Shown here: piece by piece, positions 22,906 to 34,460 of the stretch
Layout of the letters: each line of letters opens with the position of its first letter
Numbering within the stretch: the first letter of the stretch is position 1
From: Seminavis robusta
Taxonomy: Eukaryota > Bacillariophyta > Bacillariophyceae > Naviculales > Naviculaceae
Reading direction: 5' to 3'
DNA: 64,000 bases
NCBI GenBank assembly: GCA_903772945.1
Contig: CAICTM010000330.1
Span: 1 to 64,000 of the forward strand
Made by a program: the position numbers and the translations under genes
The notes under the pieces: generated by a model
The model's database searches: none
Seen by the model: only the letters and a program-made list of their open reading frames with translations
What the model was told of the DNA's origin: nothing

Positions 22906-24387
22906 ATGGAACCACGTAGAGTTATGAGATCCATCTCACGATCCTTGAAAGGAAGACGTACTCGAACAGTGGACCTGAAAACGTTCGAAGCAGAAGAAGC
23001 GTCACGGCAACCAAGAAACAAGGGCAAAGATATTCCAAGCGCCATCCATTTAACTCCCAATTCCAGTCATGCGGTAGCTCAGTTTCGTCCAGATGAAATC
23101 CTGACGGGCAACAAACTTCCTTTGGAGGATACAGAACGCCACGGTAAGGCCAACTGCAAAAGTCGGCCAAACTTTCGATTCCACGATGTCCTGGCCATTC
23201 GCGAGATGCACAATATGACAGTAGATCACACGGAAAGCATGTCTTGTAGCGAGCATGATGATGACAGTGTGCTTCGCGAACGTCATCATCACGACGACGA
23301 TACGCTAAAGACGGCACGGGACATGGTGCGACTGCAGGCAGCCGAGCTAGCCCCGGGACAGTCGCAAGATGGCAACAAGATCTTGGCCACAAAAAAGCCA
23401 CTCCACAAATACATGATCAAACGAGTGTATCGACACAAGTCCAGTCCACAACAGCAAGTGCAGGCGCTGAAACACTTGGTACAAGAAACCACTATTTTAC
23501 AGCAATTCACCAGCCACGGGCACCACAACCTCATCACACTACGAGGCACCCCCATGGAGGAGGACTACGGTAATTGGAAAACCTACTTTGTCATGACGGA
23601 TCGGATATCGGAAACTCTAGCCCAGAGAATGCATCGGTGGAGGAAGGAAGCGGCCGCCCCGAAGCCCAAAGGCAGGTTCTTTCCGTATCGCACTTCCAGC
23701 AGAAAGACATCTCCCATGAGCACTGCACTTGCGTTGGATCCATCCAATCCTCGCTTCCGACAAAAGCTAGTGTATGCACAAAACTTGGCTAGTGTCTTGG
23801 CATTTCTGCATTCCAAACACATTGTGGTCCGCAATCTACATCCCGAGTCGATTGGATTCTTGGCGTCGGACGATACCTTGCAGCTGATGGACCTGGGACA
23901 AGCCATGGAAATTCGTCACAACACGGACAAACACGGCAACCCTAATCAGAATCTCCATCACAACGTTTCCAGAGCAGCGGGAACTCTTCTGCATCAACAA
24001 CTTGAGCTCTCCCTGTTTCAAATGACACCTGGTCAAGGTGTCTACCGCTACATGGCGCCAGAACTACTGACAACCATTCATCCCTCAGACGAGGACAGCA
24101 CTCCAGCTTCTAGGAAGAACCTTCCGTATGGCTACAAAGTAGACTCGTATAGCTGGGCAATGATCTGTTTTGAGCTCTTGACACTGTCAACTCCCTTTGC
24201 CGTCATGAAGGCGGGTCAGCACTTGCGACAGGTTTGCTTGCATCGGCCCGGAGCCCGTCCTCATCTGGAACTCTTGGGGTTGCCACAGCATTTGGAACAT
24301 TTGTTGCAGCGATCATGGCACGATCATCCGGAACGACGTCCGGCAATGTCAAAGATTGACGAAACCTTGCTAAGGTATCTTCAGTGA
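22906..24387 (+). CDS. Protein kinase-like protein, predicted pseudokinase, 493 aa
   Basis: Single exon. A basic N-terminus (SISRSLKGRRTRT) and a disordered stretch precede a kinase-like domain at about residues 150-493. The ATP-anchoring lysine is probably K172 (KYMIKRVYR). The catalytic-loop motif reads V-R-N (308-310) in VVRNLHPESIGF where active kinases have H-R-D. The metal-binding motif is DLG (D329), and the APE motif is intact (YMAPELL, E386). Helix F and the C-lobe are recognisable (VDSYSWAMICFELLT). Because the catalytic aspartate is replaced by asparagine and the preceding histidine by valine, phosphotransfer is doubtful and a scaffold or allosteric role is likelier (inference). 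The loop wording resembles a large diatom kinase family that normally keeps RDLKPENIGF. No membrane segment is seen. Confidence 0.85.
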   Translation: MEPRRVMRSISRSLKGRRTRTVDLKTFEAEEASRQPRNKGKDIPSAIHLTPNSSHAVAQFRPDEILTGNKLPLEDTERHGKANCKSRPNFRFHDVLAIREMHNMTVDHTESMSCSEHDDDSVLRERHHHDDDTLKTARDMVRLQAAELAPGQSQDGNKILATKKPLHKYMIKRVYRHKSSPQQQVQALKHLVQETTILQQFTSHGHHNLITLRGTPMEEDYGNWKTYFVMTDRISETLAQRMHRWRKEAAAPKPKGRFFPYRTSSRKTSPMSTALALDPSNPRFRQKLVYAQNLASVLAFLHSKHIVVRNLHPESIGFLASDDTLQLMDLGQAMEIRHNTDKHGNPNQNLHHNVSRAAGTLLHQQLELSLFQMTPGQGVYRYMAPELLTTIHPSDEDSTPASRKNLPYGYKVDSYSWAMICFELLTLSTPFAVMKAGQHLRQVCLHRPGARPHLELLGLPQHLEHLLQRSWHDHPERRPAMSKIDETLLRYLQ

Positions 24388-25022
24388 ATGAATGAACTGG
24401 AGGAGCTAGAAACCTCTATCCGGTACATACTAAAGTAGGCTTTGAAAACAAGCTATAGTTCTGCCTCAATCAAACTTTGTGTTTCTACAATGATGTCATT
24501 GCAAACACGTAGAACTAGGTACCTATAGAGTACTGCAACCCGCAGCGCCTGCAGCTGGTGAGATGCGCGTCCGTCCTCAGATGAAACAACACTTCCCGAA
24601 GCCCCATCGACCTTGCTGACTGGCAAGACCAGGATCTTATATCCTTTGCCGCCAACCTTTTCTTTTCTTTGAAGCCTTCTCCTGTGCCTGCCAAGGGATT
24701 TCCTTCTTGTGGCGGTTCCAGTCAGCAACCTGACAGGCCTGGCAGCACTGAAGAGTGATGAGAGGGGTGCACCACAAGGAAGACCATCACAAATCTTCTA
24801 CTGACTTACATCTCCAGTACTTGCAAGGGAAGGTCTTCATCAGGCACGGTGTAAGGTTTTTTTAAGGCAGACACTTCAGCTAGTTTTCTTTTTTTGACAC
24901 AATTTTCATATTTTTGCCACCAAAGAAGATCCTCGGAATTCTCAAAAAGATCTCGGCAGGAGCGCCCAGCCTGGAGGTTTCAGAAGAGCACATACAATCT
25001 ATCTAGCCAGCTTGTGCTCACC
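24388..25022. other. Intergenic, nothing recognisable
   Basis: 3' flank of the kinase-like gene and 5' flank of RCE1. A minus-strand open frame at 24453-24728 has arginine-rich, non-globular composition and no recognisable domain, so it is not called. Confidence 0.4.
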
Positions 25023-26018
25023 ATGTCGGCAACACCTACACCACTACTTGCCTTTCAGGTGGAGACTCTGTTTCAAAGCTGTCATCACATTCAACCATCA
25101 TTTTGGCATGCCTTTTGCTATGGCTTTGGCGTCGCAGCGGCCTTTGTCGGATCCCTCTACATACTTGTTCCTTCCCGTATCCGACGATTGGATCGAGATG
25201 ATCCCTTGCACATCCAATGGCGCACCTTTGCCACGAGTGTAGTGTGTCTCGTGTCTATTCTGGTCTATCCTTGGAGCTTTTGTGCGGATTCATCCAGTGA
25301 AGGTGAAAGTGTCCTGGTCCGACTGGGATTGTGGCCCAGTCAAGGAACTGGATTATGGCACTTTTTCTTGGGTCCATTGGCGCATTCCGTGCTACTCTAC
25401 TTGGGTCCTATTACGATGCTGTTGTTGCAAGCCAAACTCATGGCCGAATCCACGGCAGACCCATCCGCCATGGACTACTGGGAAGCCCTAAAGGCAGTCC
25501 TCTTTCCCACTCCCTTGGGTCAACCGGCCCCCGAACAATTGGAACGGGAGCGATGGATTAAATTGCGCGCCAAAGTGATTGCACCCATTTTAGAGGAAAT
25601 TGCCTTTCGGGGATGTCTGATCCCTCCTCTCTTGGCGACGGGTCTCTTTCATCCTGCAGCGGTGGCATGGATTGCCCCACTCTTTTTTGGTTTGGCCCAT
25701 TGTCATCACGCTGCCTTGCGACTACAGCAGGGAGAATCTCTACAAAAAACCTTACTCTCCACGGCATTTCAATTTCTCTATACGACACTGTTTGGAGCCT
25801 ATGTCTCCTTTGCCTTTATTCGCACGGGATCCATTGTGGCGGTCATTTTGAGCCATTCCTTTTGCAATACCATGGGACTACCTTCGGCGGCCTTTTTGGA
25901 TCGAAGATCCAGTCTCTACAAGTATCATATTGATTTGGTAAAGGCATATCTCTTGGGTGTCGCCATTTTTGTCTGGGGATTCTTTGATCCACTGGCTACC
26001 TTTTTGCCACGGAAATAA
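25023..26018 (+). CDS. RCE1: CAAX prenyl protease 2 (RCE1-type), 331 aa
   Basis: A polytopic membrane protein with the three ABI/CPBP family motifs. These are EEIAFRG (E191-E192-x3-R196), FGLAHCHHA with H226/H228, and SHSFCNTMG with H278 and N282. They form the glutamate/histidine/asparagine active site of Rce1 proteases, which remove the last three residues of prenylated CAAX proteins at the ER. Six to eight hydrophobic segments are visible, starting at about residue 28 (AFCYGFGVAAAFVGSLYILV). Length matches the eukaryotic family. The frame is open further upstream, but the ATG at 25023 (CTCACCATGTC) has the best context and gives a family-like N-terminus. Single exon. Confidence 0.93.
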   Translation: MSATPTPLLAFQVETLFQSCHHIQPSFWHAFCYGFGVAAAFVGSLYILVPSRIRRLDRDDPLHIQWRTFATSVVCLVSILVYPWSFCADSSSEGESVLVRLGLWPSQGTGLWHFFLGPLAHSVLLYLGPITMLLLQAKLMAESTADPSAMDYWEALKAVLFPTPLGQPAPEQLERERWIKLRAKVIAPILEEIAFRGCLIPPLLATGLFHPAAVAWIAPLFFGLAHCHHAALRLQQGESLQKTLLSTAFQFLYTTLFGAYVSFAFIRTGSIVAVILSHSFCNTMGLPSAAFLDRRSSLYKYHIDLVKAYLLGVAIFVWGFFDPLATFLPRK

Positions 26019-27124
26019 TGAAGGAATTGAATCATCTTCCACACCACAAAATGCTTTGCCCAAAAAGGGAAACGATACGACAACAACACTGCAAACACCG
26101 TGCGAGCATGTGGAACACTAGCAATATGGCCAACAGACGGAAGCGGCCAGTAATCTGAGGGGCTCTCCTGGGGTTACGTCCATGGTTACAGACATCATTC
26201 GGTGAGAGCCCAGTCAACATAGCTAGAACACGAACAATGAACACCAGAGTTGGCAAACGAATCACAGACCAAAGTTTGCCACAGTTTTGCCGTGAACCGT
26301 GGAACCTCTATTATTTGAAGGTTTACGAAAAGCAACAAGCAAAAGGCTGACACGACCGCCATGCCTTCTCTTGCCAAGGTACAAAGCTTCGTTGTCATCG
26401 AGTTCAAGGCAGAAGGTTGTCATGACATTGCCAAAATATAACGTCGTGGCCAAGTGCAACCATGAGATTTCAAGAGTTGCTCAGAATCTCGTACTCGATA
26501 CGCAGTGGACGTGCCGCATACCGGTAATCAGACCATGAATAATTGTTGAGACCCCCCACTCATCATGTCTAAACCCCTCCACCAAGTCAATTAATTGTAC
26601 CGGTACCGCGAACGAATCGATGCCGGACAAATCCCAGTGGTGCAGTAATCGACACTGCTTCAGAAGTCACACGTCCAAACTTCAGCTCACGTTCAAACAT
26701 CGTGTCCGTTTGCCGGACGCAGCTGCATCTTTTCGCTCCTCTTGCAACCGTCTGGAAAACTGCTGGGAGCACATGAGTCGAATCCTTTGCTTGATTGAGC
26801 CCCAACCAAGAAAGATGACCAGGCACGGAAGAGGACGGATGGAAAACTAGTTTGTACTTGAGGTTCTGGCTAGACTATAGTATAATTTTGGGGGTTGAGT
26901 CAATCTTTATGTTGTTATGAGGTGGTTCTATTGTTTCGAATGTCATTCATTGACATGAAAGGTAGCACAAACGGAAGACACCAGACATTCTGTGATCAGC
27001 AGGCGGGATGAAAAGGCACTGCTTGGTTCATGGTGTACTCCGACGTTGTTGTAGTGTAGTATGAAAATATGAGTTTGATTGACTTGATGAATGGTAAAGG
27101 GGTGCAGGGGTAGCATGCAGCGAT
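26019..27124. other. Intergenic, nothing recognisable
   Basis: Tail-to-tail space between RCE1 and cyclin B. Short open frames on both strands have no family signature. A single GTACCGGTACCG palindrome is near 26597. Confidence 0.45.
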
Positions 27125-28572
27125 CTAGAAGTCGACGCGCAAGGGCTTGTTAGCAACGTTTCCGTAGCGTGAGCTGCTGTACTTCTTGTTGACCGAAAGC
27201 AAATCCAAGGACAGGCCAGACTTTTCTTCCAAGAGAGCCTGAGCAACAGGCTTGACTTCCTCTTCCAGGTATTGAGAGTACTTGAGAAGAGTAGGACTCC
27301 AAGGGTGTCGATTGCATGCAACTCGGGCCACGAACACTGCTGCTGCCGCCAACTCACTGGGAAGGTATTGCAACAAAGAGTACGAAAGTAGTGTTCCATC
27401 CAACAGGTAGCACGCCAACTGGGTCATTTCCTTGTCGGCATGAGCGGCCTTGAGGTATCGGACCAGAAATGTTTGAGCACTTGGTTGCGTGATTTGGTAT
27501 TGAAGGACTCTCAAGACTTGAGTCTCCATCTTGATAATCTGGGGACGAGTGTAGGCATTGTCGCAAATGTAGACGAGCTCTTGGACGGCTGGAGGCCAGA
27601 TCTCTTCGTACTTGGAAGCAATCATCAAGCATGTGACACCCAACAGCTGAAGATTGCTGCGCACAACTTCCCGACGTTCCAGATAGCGGTCAATAAGGTT
27701 GATGGTCAAATAGAGAGTCTCAGGGGAGAGCTTGAACTTCATGTGAACTTCCACCAGCCAATCCACAAGGATAGATCGCATCTTCTCGTTGATGTGAGGT
27801 TGATTCTCCTCCATGTACATGGGTAGCACTGCTGTTGTCTTTTCCTTCTCGCGAAAGTGAGCGAACATGCCTTGGACGTAGTCAGTAACAAAGAGTGGAT
27901 CTTCCGCAACACGAGCATCAATATCATCAGTCTTGCCAGTGAATTGGTAGCTATTCTTGTTGACCCGACTGTTGTTGGCTGCAGCATGAGTGATCTCCAG
28001 GACAGTGTCGCTGCTGCTGACTTTGGGAGCTTCAATGGGTAGTAGTGGATTGCGCTGCTGTTCCTTGGGAGCCTCCTGGATTTCCACCGCCTGGAATGGT
28101 TGAACGGATGCCTTGGACGACCAACCGAACACTGACTGACTGGGTACCGAACCGTTTGCTTTCGCGTCATTGTTGATCGGCTGGGCACTTGGCTGCGTCG
28201 GTTTCGACGAAAGATTGCTGAACGAATGAAGGGATGTCTGGGGATCGACGGCAATCTGGATTCTAGGAGCTTGTTGGGGCTTTTGCGTCTTGTTGAGTCC
28301 ACCGTGCAAACCCTGCCGAGCCTTGGCATTCATGTTAGCCTTAGCGTTCGTGACATCCTGTAGAGAAGCAGGCGGAGGAGAGAAACAAGTAGGTGAGATA
28401 ATGATGTTCGAATGGATACATTTTCGAGACAAAGACTGCGGATCTAAGCACTTACCCGAAAAGCACGTCGTCCATTGTTGCCAGTGGCATTGGTCAAGCT
28501 GTTGGTTGTCGTGGAGGCGACCTGGGTAGTACCAAGGTTGCCGTAGTAGTTGTTGCCGTATTTGGAGAACAT
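27125..28572 (-). CDS. CYCB: Cyclin B (mitotic cyclin), 449 aa, 2 exons
   Basis: Exon 1 is 28572-28456 and exon 2 is 28357-27125. The 98-bp intron has GTAAGT...CTACAG ends and falls between codons. Exon 1 ends in RRAFR and exon 2 opens DVTNAKAN, restoring the RRALxDITN-like opening of cyclins. A destruction box RQGLHGGLN (R53-N61, RxxLxxxxN) marks it as an APC/C substrate degraded at anaphase. The cyclin box begins with MRSILVDWLVEVHMKF (from residue 232) and contains NLIDRYL and MIASKYEEIWPP. A second cyclin fold follows (SPTLLKYSQY at its end). It would activate a cyclin-dependent kinase at G2/M. The long linker is Gln/Pro/Ser-rich. Confidence 0.93.
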
Positions 28573-30521
28573 TGTCGATGAAAGAGATGCGTAGTAACTG
28601 TAGAGAGAGAACGAGAATGTGCTTTACAAATGTGGAAGACGTCAATTGTGAGTCGAGTGAGAGTTTCTTGGTCTTCGCTCATTCTTTTGCCTAAAATATC
28701 AAACAAAACCAAACATTAGCGAGGAAAATGAAGGGAGAAACGGATTTGATTTCAAAAACCGGGAGCGCTCTTTGATGGTGCGTTTTACTTTAAATACATA
28801 ACTACCAAATGTGTCGTAGAAAGTTGTGATGTTAGTTATTATGTTCTCCTTCTGTTCTAATTACTGAATTGCTCTTGTGCGGGCGCGCGAAACACGAATC
28901 TTCTTCACTTTTTCATCCAGTTTGATGTGAACATCAGCGATTTCGAAATCAAATGAAGAGAAACGCCCACGGGATACACGAAAGCTCGCTAGATGGGTAG
29001 GAGAAACGACAAATATTTTGAAATGATCGGATCATCGCCTACAAAGTATCTGAAACGGTTGCGTTTGAGTTTGATGTATTGGCTTCGGGTCTCAAACGAA
29101 AGGCACATCAAATGAGTTTCAATCTCGGATTGCAAACCTGATGACGGTAGCGGTCCCACTTCACTGTACGGTCCGGTTGGATTTGATGTCAAACGATGCT
29201 TTGAGTTGGATCCTACTTTAGTGGTTGACTACGGGGGTCTTTTGTCGCAAGCCCTCTTTTAAAACAGCAGTCGTGAGACAGCGGGCGGAGTGCGGTAACC
29301 GCGGGTAATGCAGGACTGTTTCGACGATGGAGGTTCTGGCTAGCAATTAATAATGCTGCGCTGAGTCCAAGGGAGGTTAGAATTAATTGATGGCTAGATA
29401 ATGCTAGTTCGAGAAGTTCCTCTTCTTTCTTAGCCGGATCGCTGCGCTGCGCTACGCGTGCAGCAACGCAAACAAGTTCACTGTGTAGTTTATGAAAACA
29501 CTTGGGCTAGGCTACCTAGCTATTGTGTACAACACGTATTAGCTCGTAGGTTACTAGAGCACTTTCAAACCCAGAGCTTCAAGGCACTCAAGGCGGACCT
29601 CCCCTCGTTCACACTGCAGATTCGATCAACCTCAGAGCTTCAATGCACTCAAGGCGGCCCTGCCCTCCTCCCACAGTGTCATCAGGAGAGGCGACGGAGG
29701 TGCTCTGCTCGAACGGTACCTACGAGCGCTCAAGCCTCTCGTCTAGCTAGATCGCAGTATCACTTTTGTTGGATACACCTTGTAGAATATCTGCATGCTT
29801 CAGAATGCATACAAGAAAGGACAATGAGGAGAGATCCCGCAGGTACTTGAGCCAAACGAAAAAAAGGTGCCGTGGACTTCGCTGCAGGACTGTGCCTCCT
29901 GCGTGGCTATTGCGACCATGTGCCTACGACTACTGCAGCTTTTTGGAGGTCTGGTTGTCTGGTTGTCTGGTTGGTCTCTACAGATATTACAACGTGTAGT
30001 AGTGACATTTCTCGAATTTCCATCCCAGTGGCTGTTCAATGGCTCCATACCTCAGAGTGGCAGTACACTTTGAAATAGTGGCGGGGTGAAAGAAAACGGT
30101 TCATTGAAGCAACCGGAGCCGCTCGGCTGGGGTACATGTACAGGTACACCAGGTAGCCTCATGGGCCCAAACCTCGTTGTGTGTTTCCTGAGCTAGTTTC
30201 TCACGATGACAACAAACGAAGCTGCAAGCGATTGTTTATCTGCCGCGAGGCATGGTTTCTTTGGTTGGTTGTACATCGCTGTCAACAAACGCTGAAACTG
30301 AGTGTTGGCACAATCGCACCATATATATATCTAATAGCTACGAATCGGACAAAGGTATTTTTGCTGACACCGTTGATCATGCTCAAAAGAGTCACATTAG
30401 ACTTAAATTACCAAACGGCAGGTTTCAATGCATGGAAGAGCCCCATGAAATGTTGCATCGGAATGGTCTACTCCGAACAAGCCAACCCCACCAAACATAG
30501 TTTAATTTCATGGAGGGAGGA
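28573..30521. other. Intergenic, nothing recognisable except a short duplication
   Basis: A 64-bp-spaced imperfect direct repeat (AGAGCTTCAAGGCACTCAAGG at about 29571, again at about 29635) is the only structure. The cyclin B promoter should lie in the first few hundred bases and the DNAJC17-like 3' UTR in the last. No gene supported. Confidence 0.45.
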
Positions 30522-31637
30522 TCAGACATGCACCGACTTTAATCTGGAAAACATTTCTTTGGGTAACAATGCACCCAGAATGTCCGTTTCGGCTTGCTGT
30601 AGTCGTTCCAGTGGGGTACCGTTTCCTTTCGGCAACTTTACAGCGACGCAACGACTAGCCGATGCCAAGTCTTCTCCTTGTTCGTCTTTATCCATGATTT
30701 CTCTGGCGAGTCGTTCCCGTTCCGCCGCTTGTCGCAGTTTGCGTTCCTCGAGTGTTTCCTGCTTGGTGGATGTTGTTGTTGTTTCGGCTTGGTCCTCGTC
30801 TGCCGCCGCCATGCGGGCCTCTTCGAGTTCCTTTCGTGGCCCCACAAAGTTGGCTCTCATTTCTTCACTGGTTCGATAGGCTTCTACACAGGGACGACAA
30901 CTAGACGGCAGCGAAAATGTAATCAAGGCTTGATTTCCTTTGCTGCCCATCATTTCGACTTGTTCGACCGTTCCAAATTTGGACGACAACAAAGTGGCCA
31001 AACTATGCTCATCCGGACTGATGGTCATCTTTTTGCGACTCCATTTGAGACGCACTTGACGATCTTGCAACAATCGTTCTCGTTGCTTTTTGGCGTGACG
31101 CAATTGCTCCTTGGTCTTGTAGTCGTTGGCCGCGGATTGATGGGCGTTACGTGCGGCCATTTTTTGGCGCAAATCGCTTCCTTCCTTTTTTAAATGATCC
31201 ATTACTTCTGGATCGTGGTCGCTTTTACTGGATTTGGACTTTTTGCGTCCCGTCTTTTTTCGTTCTTCTTCCTCTTCTTCTCCCCGCTGCAATTCGTCTC
31301 GTTGTCGCTTGCGCCGTTCCGACATGGTTTGTTGCCGTGCGGCATCGGCTTTTTGTCGTCGCAATTGCGACTTGCGGTTCAAATCATATTTTTCACGCGC
31401 TACACGATGCTCGGAGTCCAATAAAAATGCCCGTGCTTCCTTGAGTCGATGGAATTTCGTCGCGATTTCTTCCTGCTCTCGTGGCGTTTTGCGTTTGTTC
31501 TTGTCGGGATGTAATTTGAGCGCCACTTTGCGGTATGCCTTGGCAATGGCCGCATCCGAGACATCGGGGTCGACACCCAGCACTTGATAGGGATCGTAGT
31601 CTGGCATGCTACTACTATTCTTGGAGGAAGAAGGCAT
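30522..31637 (-). CDS. DNAJC17: DNAJC17/Cwf23-like J-domain protein with C-terminal RRM, 371 aa
   Basis: An N-terminal J domain (about residues 13-85) opens DYDPYQVLGVDP and carries the essential HPD motif (H43-P44-D45, in LKLHPDKNK), which stimulates Hsp70. A long basic/acidic coiled coil follows (RRKRQRDELQRGEEEEEERKK). After that comes an RRM-like domain, about residues 200-265: VRLKWSRKKMTISPDEHSL..., FGTVEQVEMMG, QALITFSLP. This order is diagnostic of DNAJC17 and its yeast relative Cwc23, which act in spliceosome assembly or disassembly in the nucleus. MPSSSK at 31637 is chosen because it gives a normal short leader before the J domain. Single exon. Confidence 0.9.
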   Translation of the reverse strand: MPSSSKNSSSMPDYDPYQVLGVDPDVSDAAIAKAYRKVALKLHPDKNKRKTPREQEEIATKFHRLKEARAFLLDSEHRVAREKYDLNRKSQLRRQKADAARQQTMSERRKRQRDELQRGEEEEEERKKTGRKKSKSSKSDHDPEVMDHLKKEGSDLRQKMAARNAHQSAANDYKTKEQLRHAKKQRERLLQDRQVRLKWSRKKMTISPDEHSLATLLSSKFGTVEQVEMMGSKGNQALITFSLPSSCRPCVEAYRTSEEMRANFVGPRKELEEARMAAADEDQAETTTTSTKQETLEERKLRQAAERERLAREIMDKDEQGEDLASASRCVAVKLPKGNGTPLERLQQAETDILGALLPKEMFSRLKSVHV

Positions 31638-31841
31638 GATGGGGTACTGGTACCAAAAGAAGAGCACAGGAGAGACGACTATCCACAGCTGCGAGGTGTT
31701 GTCTGTTGTCTGTATCTGTGGCTGCCTGATGTTGTCTCCACGAAACCTGCTTCAGGAAATAAACCCTAACCTAACTTTCGGCGGAATTTTTGTTCTTTTG
31801 AGCAAAATGACCATTTAGTTCAAAGGGATCTGTTATAACAA

Positions 31842-31957
31842 TTCTGCAGAATCCCAAAATTCTGCAGAATTCAGAGAAAATATCTGCAGAAAAACAAATT
31901 CTGCAGAATTTTAATTTTTTTCTTCTGCAATTCTGCAGAATTTTATTTTTCTGCAGA
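31842..31957. repeat. Subterminal TCTGCAGA palindrome cluster (left end)
   Basis: TCTGCAGA occurs at 31842, 31861, 31883, 31900, 31932 and 31950, mostly within AATTCTGCAGAATT. Two further copies sit at the right end (about 37271-37280 and 37289-37297). Such subterminal palindromes are usual transposase-binding sites. Confidence 0.75.
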
Positions 31958-32199
31958 ATTACGAGTCATAGGCCATTGAAGTCCTGAACCCAGTAAAGAC
32001 ACCACATGTTGTGGCTTTGCTACGCCTGATCAGCCATAGGTAATCACAATTTACTCATGAAACAAGAAGCAAAACTGCATGCTATCTTAGTTAATCTTGC
32101 TAGTTTTGCGATCGCGATCTCTGAATGAAAGCTTGTAGCATTATCCTTTCAATTACCACAAATTCAAGAGATTGGATCTAAATCTATTTGCTTTGAAAA

Positions 32200-34460
32200 A
32201 TGCCTTTTGTTGTAACTGACAAGTTTGTGGAGCGTCTACGTGGTGGTGGTGGTGATGGTGGCGGCCCAGAAGATGGAAATTGTAGCCATAAGGGGGGCAG
32301 TGAACTTGCTGGTGCAACTGCTATTGAGAGTCAAGTTCCTGTTGCTGGCTCTGGCTCAGAAGATAGCAAAAAAGTGTACCGTGCTCTCTTCAACTTTCTA
32401 ACCTTTGGTATCGAATCTGAAAACCTCCCACCTGGCTACAATGACGATGCAACTGCTTGCAAAAGAACCTCGAAGGAACCAAAGGATAAGTCTCGTAGTA
32501 AAGAGCTTGACCAAAACCAGTGGAAGGATATTGTTGATTTCGTGGAAAGTTGGCATGCCGCCAAAAGTAAAAAAGCCAAAACAGCTATCATGAAGCAGAA
32601 AGGACAGGGAGGCAAAGGATATCGATTCATCCAGAGATACCGAGTTACTACTATCAATTTACCTGATAACCAAGGAGAGAAAAAACAGTTAGAACGTTAT
32701 GACACTGTACAGGAGACGGCGCAACTTCAAGATGGTCCTGCTGACGTACCTACCAAGATTGCTCTTCCACAGCTGGAAATATTTGATGCCATTGCTGCTG
32801 CTCATGCAATGGGATCAAATAATAAAGCACCAGATCCAATCCATCGTATTCTTTGTCAGACTTATTGGAATGTGACATTGGAGCAAGTGCAACAGTTCAT
32901 TTCATTGAACCCAATTTCCAATACAACCAAGCCTCGGATTCCCAAACCCGATGGGGCAAGGAAGCCCATTGTGTCGGGTGATTGGCGTGATCGCTTTCAA
33001 GCCGATCTCATTAACATGACCAAGCGGCCAGCAAACAATATTCACGGAGTGACCATGAGGTATCTCCTTGTTGTCAAAGATCACTTCTCTCAGTTTGTGC
33101 ATCTTGCGGCCATTCCCAAAAAAGAAGCCAAGTGCACAAGTATGTTGTCCATGAACTGGACAAATACTTTGCTATTGTTGGTTATCCAAGAATTTTCCAT
33201 ACCGATAATGGCACTGAGTTCACAGCCGAACAGGTGTGTGAGTACTTGAAGATGCTCAATCCAAACTTGTTGCCAGTCACTGGAAGACCTCGCTGCCCAA
33301 CAGACCAAGGCTCAGTGGAAAGACACAATGGTATTCTGAAGCCACTGCTGGCACTGATAGAAGAGGAAGGACGTCAAGCAGGAACAAATGCCAACTGGGT
33401 TCAGCTTTTGCCAAGGCTTCAAGCAACAATGAACTCAAGAATTACAACTCGAACCCAAAATCTCTCACCTTATGGAATTGTATTCGGACGCAACTTTCAC
33501 AACGACATTACATGTGATGTTAACACCATTCGTCAATGCCGAACCGTTGTAGATATGCTGAATTTGGGAGAAGTTATTTCGCCTCGATTTAAGGAAGTTG
33601 CATTGCATATTGAAGATGGATTGGCAAGCAGTATTACTGATAAAAACCGATTCATTTTCATTCCCACAGAAACAGAGAACGAAGCGCCCTTGAAGAAGTC
33701 AGCAGAAGCAGATCTGCCACTTGCATCGTTGGCGGCTAGTATGACAAGCAAAACCCATGCTCCAACCAACACAAAGGAATCCAAGACGGAACCAGACCCC
33801 GTAGCTTGGCCTGAGCACATAAGCGGAAACAAAAAGCTCCACCCACGTCCTTCATTTTCGGCAGTACCCATCTCGAAACAACAGGAAGGGATATTGACGG
33901 CCAAGGCCGCCACCAGCATGACATCGCAGGAAGATTTACTAGCCACCGAAGATTCGTTTGATATGGAGCCATTGCAATTGAAGTCACCACCCATCACACT
34001 GAGGCAGAGGGAGGATCCAATCCAAACACCACCAAACCAAAAGCCAGCCACATCATATGAAAGTAGTGAGGTGAAGGTACTGTCGCCAACAAAACAACCC
34101 GAAGCAGGTAAAAGCTGTCGCGTCAGTATTGAAGATGCCTTATCAAAGTTCGAAGGATACCACGCTGGTTGCTGGGAGAAGGAAAAATTCAAACCGCCAC
34201 ATGAAAGAACTATTGTGCCAACCTTCCGCACAAAAGTGAAAACCTTGATTGGGACTATAGGTCCATGCCAATCCTGTCCGCTGAGTAATGCTGGAGCAAT
34301 GGTAATGATTGGAGAAGATTCGTATTGGAAACAGCTAGCTGACCGCCAATCTTGTCACTGGATGGAATATGCTGAGGTGGTATCTTTCTGTAATCTCCTG
34401 CATCACACATGTCATCAAAACGAGTTCACCATTTGGTACTACGACAAACACCAGTTGTGA
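32200..34460 (+). pseudogene. Integrase-like transposase region of the Ginger-like element
   Basis: The region begins with a Gly-rich, disordered leader. An HHCC-like helical segment follows (LEIFDAIAAAHAMGSNNK, CQTYWNVTLEQVQQFI), then the rve-type catalytic core. Core landmarks are QADLINM (first Asp), the KDHFSQFVHL strand, FHTDNGTEFT (second Asp) and TDQGSVERHNG (catalytic Glu). After these comes the MNSRITTRTQNLSPYGIVFGR motif that closes KRBA2/Ginger-type cores. A hydrophilic tail extends to the end. The coding sequence lies in more than one frame, so I treat it as a broken or read-through coding region. It would cut and join element ends in the nucleus. Downstream neighbours are the protease and CXC frames on the same strand. 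Confidence 0.8.

Noticed and set aside
24894-25022. Upstream in-frame extension of RCE1
   Set aside because: Adds a basic, non-conserved stretch; the ATG at 25023 has the better context and gives a family-like length.
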